Assembly (NCBI GenBank): GCA_903904855.1
Contig: CAIVEH010000017.1
Location: 1-42,077 of the forward strand
From: an uncultured Bacteroidota bacterium
GTDB taxonomy: Bacteria; Bacteroidota; Bacteroidia; Chitinophagales; Chitinophagaceae
DNA length: 42,077 bases
Direction of reading: 5' to 3'
Made by a program: the position numbers and the translations under genes. The notes below the pieces were generated by a model that saw only the letters and a program-made list of their open reading frames with translations, did no database searches and was not told the DNA's origin. Below, piece by piece: positions 17,787-26,094 of the stretch. Positions within the stretch are counted from its first letter, which is position 1. Each line of letters opens with the position of its first letter.

Positions 17787-18547
17787 TCAGTTTGAGTTAT
17801 TCAGAAATGACATAAAATCGTTTACTCGTCTTTTGGCCAACATGATAATTTCATTATTGACCATTTTGATATTAACCCCATCATTTTTTACTAGTGAGGC
17901 TATTTTGTTTATGTTTATAATATGTGATTTATGCACGCGGAATAGGAAAGGGAAAACATATTCTTCCTCCAGTTTATTGAGCGGTTTACTCACCACAATG
18001 GTTTTGAATTCATTGTTAAAGGAAAAGGTTATTTCGGAATAAAAGCCGCTTCCTGTAATATATATAATGTCATCAGATTTTATGACGTATATCTTATCTG
18101 AATTTTTTATTATGATTTTTTTTTTTTTTCTTCGGGATACTCATCAGGCAGCCTGGTGGCTGGCTCGCTCAATAAAAAATGCTTCCGGATTTTTATATAA
18201 CACTCCAGAATGTCGTCTTCGAGCAATGGTTTAAGAATATAGTCCAACGCTTCTACCTTAATAGCTTTGATAGCGTATTGCTGATAAGCGGTAACAAAGA
18301 CAATTTTGAAATCAAGATCGGGATTCTGAGCCAGCAGATTGAAAATATTATCGTTGAATATCTCAACATCTAAAAATGCAAGGTCGATTTTTTTTGCTCC
18401 GGCTTGCTCCATTGCCTCCTTTAAAGTATTACCAGCGGCTATTATAGCAATATCAGGGCATAACTTAGAAAGGTAATGATTGAGGTTGGTTATACAGCCA
18501 TCTTCATCATCAACTATTATAGCATTGATTTTTTTGTTTTTCTCCAT
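17787..18547 (-). pseudogene. LytTR response regulator split by a homopolymer frameshift
   Basis: The receiver part starts at the ATG at 18547 and has the acidic pair D13/D14, phospho-acceptor D60 (LAFLDVEI), T86 and K106 (ILKP). As written it runs into a stop at 18110-18112, right after a run of 14 A residues on the coding strand (18116-18129). Beyond that run another frame continues without interruption to 17787 as a complete LytTR DNA-binding domain (SDDIIYITGSGFYSEI, FLFRVHKSHIININKI). With 15 A, or 12 A, the whole reads as a REC-LytTR protein of about 253 residues, a normal length for the family. It is followed directly by its cognate kinase. The break may be a sequencing indel, transcriptional slippage or phase variation. 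Confidence 0.85.
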
Positions 18548-18663
18548 TATTGGAAAATCTATTTTGGCTCAATCCAGAATGAGTACTAAAATAGATAAAA
18601 TTCTGTACAAGCACTATTTTGTTTTTTATTCTTCAGGAAACAATTGGTATGCCTTAGGTGCGG

Positions 18664-19776
18664 TCACTTTTTTATTATGCTACCCTGAATTGGCACACAA
18701 GCCTTTTCAACTTTGCGTACTCTGTTATTTACCGGGTCGCATATATAAAGGTTGCCGGCAGCATCTATGGTAAGGCCTGCTGTACTCAGAAATTTTGCAG
18801 CTGTGGCCGGGCCGCCATCGCCACTATAGCCAGTTACGGCAGTACCTGCAAAAGTTGAAATTATGCCTGAAGGATTAACTTTTCTAACACATAGGTTGTT
18901 GTAATCAGAAATATATACATTTCCTGCGCCATCAACTGCAACATCGGCTGGGCCAGAAAGTTCTGCAGCAGTTGCAGGGCCGCCATCACCATAGTATGCT
19001 CCTAATCCGGGATCGGATGCATAACCATTACCAGCAAAGGGGGTTATAATACCTGCCCTGGTTATTTTGCGCACCCGGTTATCATCATAATCTGCAACAT
19101 ATAAATTGCCTTCAGCATCGAGCGCCATGCCTTTGGGTTTAACCATGCCAGCAGCCGTGGCCGGCCCGCCATCGCCGCTGTAAATAGGATTTCCGTTGCC
19201 AGCTAACCGGGTAATAATTCCTGCCTTATTTATCTTGCGGATGTTGCTGTTGTCGGAGAAAATTATATTCTCCTCTTTGTCGAGTATGATGCCATTAGGG
19301 CCTGCACCCAGGCAGGCATAAACTGCCCTGCCGCCATCGCCAGAAAGGGCGTCGGAGCCATTACCTGCAATGGTAGTAGCAATTCCGGTGTTGCTTATTT
19401 TACGTATCCGGCTGTTGCCATGATCTGCCACATATATATTACCCGTTGCATCGCAGGCTACACCAGTTATTTCAGAAAATTCTGCTGCTGTTGCCATGTC
19501 GTTATCACCTCTGTATCCTGTAACAGCGCCACCTGCTATAGTAGTAATTATGCCTCTGGTATTTATCTTCCGGATACAGTAGTTATAGTCATCGGCAATA
19601 TATAAATTTCCTGCTTTATCAGTGGTAATTCCATATGGAAAAAATACCTGGGCAGTAGCCGCCGGACCGCCATCACCTGTACGGCCAATTATTCCGTTAC
19701 CAGTAATAGTAGTAATGGTTTGGGCATAAACGGTGCAACCAGAAAGTAATAAAAACAACAATAATATATTCTTCAA
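18664..19776 (-). CDS. Secreted NHL-repeat beta-propeller protein
   Basis: This 370-residue protein has an N-terminal signal peptide (MKNILLLFLLLSGCTVYAQ). The rest consists of six NHL-type repeats of about 55-60 residues with the pattern GDGGPATAA, then AGNLYIADxxNxRIRKI, then GIITTIAGNG, enough for a closed six-bladed propeller. A Cys precedes the end of the signal peptide, but the cleavage site after YAQ looks like signal peptidase I. There is no T9SS sorting domain. It presumably acts in the periplasm or is released; NHL propellers usually bind other molecules, and no enzyme motif is visible. The start appears to be TTG at 19776, since stops precede it in frame and no ATG lies within the signal peptide. 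It lies 116 bp upstream of the response regulator on the same strand and may be cotranscribed with it. Confidence 0.8.
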   Translation of the reverse strand: MKNILLLFLLLSGCTVYAQTITTITGNGIIGRTGDGGPAATAQVFFPYGITTDKAGNLYIADDYNYCIRKINTRGIITTIAGGAVTGYRGDNDMATAAEFSEITGVACDATGNIYVADHGNSRIRKISNTGIATTIAGNGSDALSGDGGRAVYACLGAGPNGIILDKEENIIFSDNSNIRKINKAGIITRLAGNGNPIYSGDGGPATAAGMVKPKGMALDAEGNLYVADYDDNRVRKITRAGIITPFAGNGYASDPGLGAYYGDGGPATAAELSGPADVAVDGAGNVYISDYNNLCVRKVNPSGIISTFAGTAVTGYSGDGGPATAAKFLSTAGLTIDAAGNLYICDPVNNRVRKVEKACVPIQGSIIKK

Positions 19777-19888
19777 AACTAATAATTATTAGGCAAAATT
19801 AACCAACAGCAATGAATGTGCAATGTTATATTAATCCTGTCTTATTTTCAAAACATTCTAGAAGGTATAATAATCCGGTTGGCTGATA

Positions 19889-19896
19889 TAACTTTG
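19889..19896 (+). promoter_or_regulatory. Putative -7 box for nadE
   Basis: TAACTTTG matches TAnnTTTG and lies 34 nt before the nadE ATG. There is no TTG at the -33 position, so the promoter is only half supported. Confidence 0.4.
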
Positions 19897-19930
19897 CAAC
19901 AGATTGATAGCATAACTTTATATCAGATAA

Positions 19931-21610
19931 ATGAAAATATTCCTTGCCCAGCAAAATTATCATATAGGTGATTTTGAAGCCAATACCAGCAAAATACTGG
20001 CAGCCATAGAAGTGGCTAAAAAACAGAACGGTGACCTAATTGTTTTTTCGGAACTGGCTATATGTGGGTATCCTCCCAGGGATTTTCTGGAGTTTGAAGA
20101 CTTTGTGGCGGAGGCATTGATTTCAGTTGATAAAATAAGGGAAGCGGCTGATACTATAGGAGTGCTTGTTGGGGCACCATCGCCGAACCCGATGAAGAAA
20201 GGTAAGAATCTGTTCAATAGCGCCTACCTGCTTTATGAAAAGGAGATAAAAGGCATTGTGCATAAGACCCTCCTTCCCAATTATGATATTTTTGATGAGT
20301 ATCGTTATTTCGAACCTGCATTTGAGTGGAATGTACTTACTTTTAAGGGTATAAAACTGGCCGTAACTATATGTGAAGATATTTGGGACCTGGTAGATGA
20401 CCCGATGTACAGACGGCACCCGATGGATGAACTGGTGAAACAGGGGCCTGAATTGATGATTAACCTGAGCGCATCGCCCTTTGATTATATTCATGCTGAT
20501 GGCAGAAAGGGCACAGTGAAAAAGAATGTGCTGAAATACAAGATTCCAATGGTGTATTGCAATACTGTGGGTTCACAAACCGAGATTGTTTTTGACGGTG
20601 GATCGCTGGTGATGAATGCTGATGGGGACCTTGTGGCAGAGATGCCCTATTTCTCTGAATCAATGCAATGCGTAAACTGGGTAAAAGGCGGATTTGAGGA
20701 GAAGATAGTGAGGCCTGCCGCCAATGTGCCTATAGTTAAGTTGACTCCGGAAAATTTTGAACCTGAAAAAAACACAGGGAAAATTCATGAGGCTTTGCTA
20801 CTGGGAATCAGGGACTATTATGGTAAAATGAATTTCACCAAGGCCGTGGTTGCCTCATCGGGTGGGATAGACAGTGCAGTAGTGCTGGCACTGGCATGTG
20901 AGGCATTGGGAGCTGAAAATGTTCACGCACTTTTGCTGCCATCACAATTCTCTTCGGACCACTCTGTGAGTGATGCGGTAAAATTATCTCAGAACCTGGG
21001 GAATCCATATGATATACTAGCTATAAAAAATATTTTTGATGCATTTGATTTAACGCTTAAGCCAATATTCAATGATCTTCCATTTAATGTAGCGGAAGAA
21101 AACCTGCAATCGCGGATAAGGGGGGCACTAGTAATGGCGTTGTCAAATAAATATGGTTATATACTTCTTAACACCTCAAATAAGAGCGAGCTGGCTACAG
21201 GGTATGGAACTCTTTATGGCGATATGGCGGGCGGGCTTGGGGTGCTTGGAGACTTGTACAAACAGCAGGTTTATGCATTGGCCCGTTACATTAACCGAAG
21301 CAAAGAAATTATACCGGAAAATATCATCAATAAAGCTCCTAGCGCTGAATTAAGGCCCAACCAAAAGGATAGTGATAGCCTGCCTGATTACTCGATCCTT
21401 GATCCGATACTTTACCAGTATGTGGAAAGGCGGCAGGGGCCTAAAGAAATTGTGGAAATGGGTTATGATACCGCTCTTGTAGCCAGGATTCTGAAGTTGG
21501 TAAATGCCAATGAGTATAAGAGGAATCAGTTTTGTCCTATTATACGGGTATCGCCAAAAGCGTTTGGGATAGGCAGGAGAGTGCCGATTGTGGGGAAATA
21601 TTTATCGTGA
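19931..21610 (+). CDS. nadE: Glutamine-dependent NAD+ synthetase
   Basis: This 559-residue two-domain enzyme amidates nicotinic acid adenine dinucleotide to NAD+ with ATP and glutamine, the last step of NAD synthesis, in the cytoplasm. The N-terminal nitrilase-type glutaminase has the catalytic triad E41 (VFSELAICGYPPRD), K112 (HKTLLPNYDIFDE) and C148 (TICEDIWD). The C-terminal synthetase has the ATP pyrophosphatase loop SSGGIDS at 309-315, and the later motifs NTSNKSELATGYGTLYGDMAGG and PSAELRPNQKDSDSLPDY. The length is at the shorter end of the two-domain NadE class. The ATG at 19931 starts directly at the first strand of the glutaminase (MKIFLAQQNYHIGDFE). The next gene begins 37 bp downstream. 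Confidence 0.96.
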   Translation: MKIFLAQQNYHIGDFEANTSKILAAIEVAKKQNGDLIVFSELAICGYPPRDFLEFEDFVAEALISVDKIREAADTIGVLVGAPSPNPMKKGKNLFNSAYLLYEKEIKGIVHKTLLPNYDIFDEYRYFEPAFEWNVLTFKGIKLAVTICEDIWDLVDDPMYRRHPMDELVKQGPELMINLSASPFDYIHADGRKGTVKKNVLKYKIPMVYCNTVGSQTEIVFDGGSLVMNADGDLVAEMPYFSESMQCVNWVKGGFEEKIVRPAANVPIVKLTPENFEPEKNTGKIHEALLLGIRDYYGKMNFTKAVVASSGGIDSAVVLALACEALGAENVHALLLPSQFSSDHSVSDAVKLSQNLGNPYDILAIKNIFDAFDLTLKPIFNDLPFNVAEENLQSRIRGALVMALSNKYGYILLNTSNKSELATGYGTLYGDMAGGLGVLGDLYKQQVYALARYINRSKEIIPENIINKAPSAELRPNQKDSDSLPDYSILDPILYQYVERRQGPKEIVEMGYDTALVARILKLVNANEYKRNQFCPIIRVSPKAFGIGRRVPIVGKYLS

Positions 21611-21620
21611 TAAAATAATT

Positions 21621-21628
21621 TATATTTG
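21621..21628 (+). promoter_or_regulatory. Putative -7 box for the Uma2-like gene
   Basis: TATATTTG matches TAnnTTTG, 19 nt before the ATG at 21648. A -33 TTG at proper spacing is not seen, so cotranscription with nadE is also possible. Confidence 0.4.
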
Positions 21629-21647
21629 CAGTAAATGATTTTTAAAA

Positions 21648-22232
21648 ATGGAATTGGCAGATCTGGATCTCAATAAAATATATAGTTATGCCGATTACTT
21701 CAAATGGCAATTTGAGGATAGGGTAGAGCTTATAAAGGGTAAGATATTCAAGATGAGCCCTGCACCCAATTTTGACCATCAGGAATTGGTAGGTGAAATC
21801 ATGTACCAATTTAAAAAGTTTTTGCGAAAAAAACCTTGTAAAGCTTTTGTTGCTCCATTTGATGTTCGACTGCCAATAAAATCAAAAGAAGATAAAGATA
21901 TATACACTGTCCTACAGCCAGATGTTTGTGTGGTTTGTGATACATCAAAATATGATAAGAGAGGTTGTGTAGGGGCACCTGATATTGTTGTAGAAATTCT
22001 CTCTCCAAGCAATAATGAAAAGGAACTCAAGAACAAATTTGATATTTACGAAGAATCAGGAGTGCTGGAGTATTGGATAGTTTCGCCTCAAGACAGGACT
22101 TTCCTTGTAAACAGACTGGTAGACGGTCACTATGTTACATCCCGGCCTCTGGTTTCGGGCGATGTGGTTTCTACAAATGTTTTGCCAGGTTTTGAATTGG
22201 ATCTGAAGGAATTATTTGATTGTTTGGATTGA
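21648..22232 (+). CDS. Uma2 family (DUF820) restriction-endonuclease-like protein
   Basis: This 194-residue protein matches the Uma2 family (PF05685), which has a PD-(D/E)XK nuclease fold. Visible marks are the start YADYFKWQFEDRVELIKGKI, the HQELVGEIMYQF helix, the acidic QPDVCVVCD, IVVEILSPSN, and the lysine-containing KELKNKFDIYEESGVLEYWIV. D in QPD, E in VEIL and K in the following helix are the likely metal and catalytic residues. These genes are multiplied in cyanobacteria and some Bacteroidota, and their cellular role is unknown. No transposase or toxin partner is adjacent; it lies between nadE and a permease gene. Confidence 0.88.
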   Translation: MELADLDLNKIYSYADYFKWQFEDRVELIKGKIFKMSPAPNFDHQELVGEIMYQFKKFLRKKPCKAFVAPFDVRLPIKSKEDKDIYTVLQPDVCVVCDTSKYDKRGCVGAPDIVVEILSPSNNEKELKNKFDIYEESGVLEYWIVSPQDRTFLVNRLVDGHYVTSRPLVSGDVVSTNVLPGFELDLKELFDCLD

Positions 22233-22298
22233 AGAGCCTGTCTTTGATTTTTTGGTTTTGCAATTCGATAGAAAATAGGCTTTATAAAAGCAAACAAT

Positions 22299-22306
22299 TA
22301 CTTTTG
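22299..22306 (+). promoter_or_regulatory. Putative -7 box for the permease gene
   Basis: TACTTTTG matches TAnnTTTG and lies only 8 nt before the ATG at 22315, so the transcript would be almost leaderless. No -33 TTG is evident. Confidence 0.35.
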
Positions 22307-22314
22307 ATTCCATC

Positions 22315-24039
22315 ATGAAGCAAGACATTTTCCGGAAGAAAACGCTGTCGCATATAAATCAGGAAGTGGCTGAAGGGCTAATAGAGGGGCATGCAAGGAA
22401 TATGCATAAGGTGCTCACTGTGCGCGACCTTACTTTTATGGGTATTGCTGCTATAGTGGGGGCTGGTATATTCAGTACTATTGGCAAGGCCAGTTTCGAT
22501 GGAGGGCCAGGTATTATTCTGTTGTTTTTATTTATTTCGGTTGCTTGTGGATTCTCGGCTATATGCTATGCCGAATTTGCAAGTATGGTTCCGGTTTCGG
22601 GCAGCGCTTATACATATAGTTATGTGGCCTTTGGAGAGCTGATTGCCTGGATAATAGGGTGGGACCTGCTGATGGAATATGCCATAGGTAATATAGCAGT
22701 TGCGATATCCTGGAGTGATTATTTCTGCTCGCTCGTGGATAGTATACGAATAGGCAGCTTCCGGCCACATATACCAGAATACCTTGCTACCGACTACTGG
22801 ACAGCCAAAGACCAGATAACTGATGCTGCAAAACTTGCCTGGGGACATGCTCCAATCATTGGAGGAGTAAGGTTTATCTGCAACATACCTGCCTTTCTCA
22901 TCACTTTTGTGATCACCTGGGTAATTTATATTGGTATTAAAGAGTCGAGACGAAGTACCAATATTATGGTGATACTGAAGATGGCCATTATTCTGCTGGT
23001 AATGATAGCTGGCTGCTTTTATGTGAATACCAGCAACTGGACGCCTTTTCTACCCAATGGCATAGGTGGAGTGCTTACCGGTACATCGGCAGTTTTCTTT
23101 TCTTATATAGGTTTTGATGCCATCAGCACTACTGCTGAAGAATGCAGAAATCCCCAGCGCGACCTGCCAAGGGCTATGTTTTATTCGCTCATTATCTGTA
23201 CCGTAGTTTATATACTTGTAGCGCTTGTACTTACTGGTATGACAAGCTATACGCATCTGAATGTTGGCGACCCGCTGGCTTACGTATTCAGCACTATGAA
23301 CAGCAAATGGGCCAACTGGATAGCAGGCGTGATATCTATTAGCGCTGTTATTGCCACCGCAAGTGTGCTGCTGGTCTTCCAGCTCGGGCAGCCCAGGATT
23401 TGGATGAGTATGAGCAGGGATGGACTATTGCCCCCAATATTTGCCCGGATTCATCCCAAATATAAAACACCATCGTTCAGCACAGTACTTACCGGGCTGG
23501 TAGTGGGTATACCTGCATTGTTTATGAACCTCGGCGTAGTGGTGGATCTTACCAGTGTTGGTACGTTGTTTGCTTTCGTGCTTGTTTGCGGAGGTATATT
23601 AAAATTGCAGAACGACCCCCACAGGTTGCAGAGTAAATTCAAAACGCCTTATCTTAACGGTAAGTGGCTGGTGCCACTACTTTTTATTGTGTCTGTAATT
23701 TTGTTCCAGGTATTATATCCAGGAGGGTTTAAAGGGTATCTGAATTTTGCTGATCCGAAAGGCAATGTTACCTGGGATGTAATCCGTACCAAGGTTCCTT
23801 TTTTTCTTTTTGGAATCACTTTCCTTGTAACAACAATTTTATCGTTTCTGAAAAACTATTCCATAATTCCGGTTCTCGGATTTTTGTGTTGCACCTACCT
23901 GCTGTCTGAGTCGGGTACAACCAACTGGGAGCGGTTTCTGATCTGGCTAATTGTGGGGCTTGTGCTTTATTTTGTATATGGTTATAACCACAGCAAGTTG
24001 GGGTGGAAGGATGGTAAGCAATTGAGTACGGAGAAATAA
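22315..24039 (+). CDS. APC-family amino acid permease (cationic amino acid transporter type)
   Basis: This 574-residue polytopic inner-membrane protein has about 12-14 hydrophobic segments. The first membrane helix carries the APC-family substrate motif GIAAIVGAGIFSTIG. Other family marks are CYAEFASMVPVSGSAYTYSYVAFGELIAW in part, SAVFFSYIGFDAISTTAEECRNPQRDLPR and the loop GQPRIWMSMSRDGLLPP. These are typical of the cationic amino acid transporter (CAT) branch, including YfnA-like proteins. It should import an amino acid with protons; the exact substrate cannot be read from the sequence. An insert between helices (about residues 155-175) is longer than usual. Transcribed alone or with the Uma2-like gene 82 bp upstream. 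Confidence 0.9.
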   Translation: MKQDIFRKKTLSHINQEVAEGLIEGHARNMHKVLTVRDLTFMGIAAIVGAGIFSTIGKASFDGGPGIILLFLFISVACGFSAICYAEFASMVPVSGSAYTYSYVAFGELIAWIIGWDLLMEYAIGNIAVAISWSDYFCSLVDSIRIGSFRPHIPEYLATDYWTAKDQITDAAKLAWGHAPIIGGVRFICNIPAFLITFVITWVIYIGIKESRRSTNIMVILKMAIILLVMIAGCFYVNTSNWTPFLPNGIGGVLTGTSAVFFSYIGFDAISTTAEECRNPQRDLPRAMFYSLIICTVVYILVALVLTGMTSYTHLNVGDPLAYVFSTMNSKWANWIAGVISISAVIATASVLLVFQLGQPRIWMSMSRDGLLPPIFARIHPKYKTPSFSTVLTGLVVGIPALFMNLGVVVDLTSVGTLFAFVLVCGGILKLQNDPHRLQSKFKTPYLNGKWLVPLLFIVSVILFQVLYPGGFKGYLNFADPKGNVTWDVIRTKVPFFLFGITFLVTTILSFLKNYSIIPVLGFLCCTYLLSESGTTNWERFLIWLIVGLVLYFVYGYNHSKLGWKDGKQLSTEK

Positions 24040-24112
24040 AAGGTATCGGGCTTAATTCTAAAAGGATACAGACAACTGTCCATTAATATCGCTCAGTCCC
24101 AAAGCCATTTTG

Positions 24113-24120
24113 TACCTTTG
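24113..24120 (+). promoter_or_regulatory. Putative -7 box for the arylsulfotransferase-like gene
   Basis: TACCTTTG matches TAnnTTTG, 82 nt before the ATG at 24203, in the gap after the permease gene. No -33 TTG at the usual spacing. Confidence 0.35.
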
Positions 24121-24202
24121 AGCGGGTTTTAAATAGCATCTCCACTCACCAGAGCAGATTGAAATTATATTTAATAACCCTGAAAACATTACACCGTTAC
24201 TT

Positions 24203-25708
24203 ATGTTTAAAATCAGCATACTGGGTTCGCTATTTTTAATGGTCTTCCAGGTCAGCGCACAGGTATTACCATTGGAAGGCAGCCGATTAAATTACAGATT
24301 GGTTGGATTTTCAATTAATGAACAACCGAAACAACAGTCTTATAAGATTGAACTGGCTAAAGGTTATTTCAATGATACGGTTGCATTTGCCAAAGAGATT
24401 ACCAGAGTTTATGACTGTACCGGCAGGGAAAATGTACTGGAGGTTCCGTCATTCGGCGTGCAGTATACCTGGCGGTTTGTATATCCTGACTCAAAACCTG
24501 CCAGGAAAAGCAAATTGTATCATTTCAGCACAATGACAAATGAACATGTAGATACCACCAAATTGCGCCTTAGGGTTACTAAACCAGCGTCAACAGTATG
24601 CCGGGATTATTTTGTATCTATAGATGCAGGTGGGGTACTTTATGACATGAAGGGCGCACCGGTATGGTTTATTCCGGACACCAATGGCATTGGAGGCATT
24701 ATGGGTGATCTGCAGTTTACCTCCAGGCCATCAATGACATTTATCAGGAATACGGACGCGTATGAAATTGGTTTTGATGGAAGCATTCTATGGCATGCAC
24801 CTACCCACAGCTATATCGCAGATACTAATTCAGAGAAGTATCATCATGAATTTGTCCGGCTCTCAAACGGCCATTATATGATTTTGGGTATACAGATGCT
24901 GATGTGTAAACAATATTCAGTAAAAGACAGTAATTATATAGTTACATCTAACGACCGGAGTTTAGCTGGAGATTATAAGCCCTGCAGGTTTGGAACACTA
25001 ATTGAATATGATGAAAAGGGGAAGGTTATATGGTCGTGGAAATCATCAGATCATATACTTAACAGTGATTTTGCCTATTATAAGGGTGAAGCAGATACAA
25101 ATCTTCGTTTCGATCCACATGAAAATGCATTCTACTTTGATGACCAGCATAAAATTGTATACCTGGGTTTCAGAAACCTGGACAGAATAGTGAAAATTGA
25201 CTACCCCAGTGGACAAGTACTTGGGTTTTATGGTGAAAATTTTAAGCCAGGAATGTTATCCCAGGGGAGGGGTTACTTCTGTAATCAGCATAATATAAGC
25301 AGGACACATGATGGCTTGTTGTACTATTTTAATAATAATTCATGTAAGCTAACCGATTCACTTCCTTCAATTATTTTGCTGAAGGAGCCAGGTGCGGGAG
25401 ATGATAGTTTTAAAAAGGTTTGGGAGTACACATGTACTGCTGAAGATGCCAAAATAAAGAAATTTGCCAGCGGGGGTAATGTGATAGAATTGCCCGACTA
25501 CTCCTTTTTTGTTTGTATGGGTAGTGAATACAGTAAAATGTTCATTGTAAACCGGGATAAAGAAATATTATGGACCGCTTTACCTGAAAAACATCACCAA
25601 ACTGAGCGGGATTTCAGGGCCAACCGGCAATACAGAGCAAATATTATTACAAGAAAATATCTGGAGCAACTTATCTGGAGTGCAGAAAAGCGGAGTATTA
25701 CAAAATAA
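24203..25708 (+). CDS. Secreted arylsulfotransferase (ASST)-like protein
   Basis: This 501-residue protein has a signal peptide (about 1-19, ending VSAQ). The N-terminal part (about 20-125) looks like a beta-sandwich. The rest has the propeller phrases of arylsulfate sulfotransferases: HHEFVRLSNGHYMILG with H214/H215, IWSWKSSDHI, FDPHENAFYFDD with H306, and FCNQHNISRTHDGLLYYFNN with H363. In characterised ASSTs, histidines at similar positions carry and transfer the sulfate between phenolic compounds. Conservation of these histidines supports an enzyme, but the acceptor is unknown and many Bacteroidota members are uncharacterised. No sorting domain is seen, so it is probably periplasmic. It stands alone between the permease and a giant surface protein. 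Confidence 0.75.
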   Translation: MFKISILGSLFLMVFQVSAQVLPLEGSRLNYRLVGFSINEQPKQQSYKIELAKGYFNDTVAFAKEITRVYDCTGRENVLEVPSFGVQYTWRFVYPDSKPARKSKLYHFSTMTNEHVDTTKLRLRVTKPASTVCRDYFVSIDAGGVLYDMKGAPVWFIPDTNGIGGIMGDLQFTSRPSMTFIRNTDAYEIGFDGSILWHAPTHSYIADTNSEKYHHEFVRLSNGHYMILGIQMLMCKQYSVKDSNYIVTSNDRSLAGDYKPCRFGTLIEYDEKGKVIWSWKSSDHILNSDFAYYKGEADTNLRFDPHENAFYFDDQHKIVYLGFRNLDRIVKIDYPSGQVLGFYGENFKPGMLSQGRGYFCNQHNISRTHDGLLYYFNNNSCKLTDSLPSIILLKEPGAGDDSFKKVWEYTCTAEDAKIKKFASGGNVIELPDYSFFVCMGSEYSKMFIVNRDKEILWTALPEKHHQTERDFRANRQYRANIITRKYLEQLIWSAEKRSITK

Positions 25709-26094
25709 ACCGTTTCATTTCATTATTAAACAGCAATTAATAGGCATGTTATAGAATCAATTGAAATTACATTCAATATTTAGATATTAAATTTTATTGC
25801 TTTACTAACATTTGCCCAAATTAATACGCCCTATATAACTTGAGTTGTGCTTGGTTTTATGGTTACTAAGGTTTCAATCAAGAATCTGTTGAAAAAAAAA
25901 AGAGTCAAAATTTTTTTATTGAAACTTATTTCTCTAAATTTAGCCTCATTATTGATAAAAAACGAATTAGTGAATAACTTTTTACCTGTTAAAGGGTATT
26001 TATGTCCTTTTGTGCAGGTTAATTTATTTTTAATTAAGTCTGAAACAGCATATTAAACCATAGTTTGTTTATTTTCTAAAAAAAAGAAAAGCGT
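25709..26094. other. AT-rich spacer before the giant repeat protein
   Basis: No credible gene; a 69-codon frame at 25847-26056 has biased, lysine-rich composition and no recognisable domain. No good TTG/TAnnTTTG pair was found, although TATAACTTGAG near 25832 is a degenerate match. The stretch between about 25890 and 25990 is notably rich in A and T runs. Confidence 0.5.

Noticed and set aside
22233-22314. AGCCT...AGGCT hairpin between the Uma2-like gene and the permease as a terminator
   Set aside because: The arms are only five bases and about 40 bases apart, with no clean T-run after them.
25847-26056. A 69-codon lysine-rich frame upstream of the giant gene
   Set aside because: Composition follows the AT-rich spacer, no ribosome site or family is visible, and it starts inside a degenerate promoter-like area.
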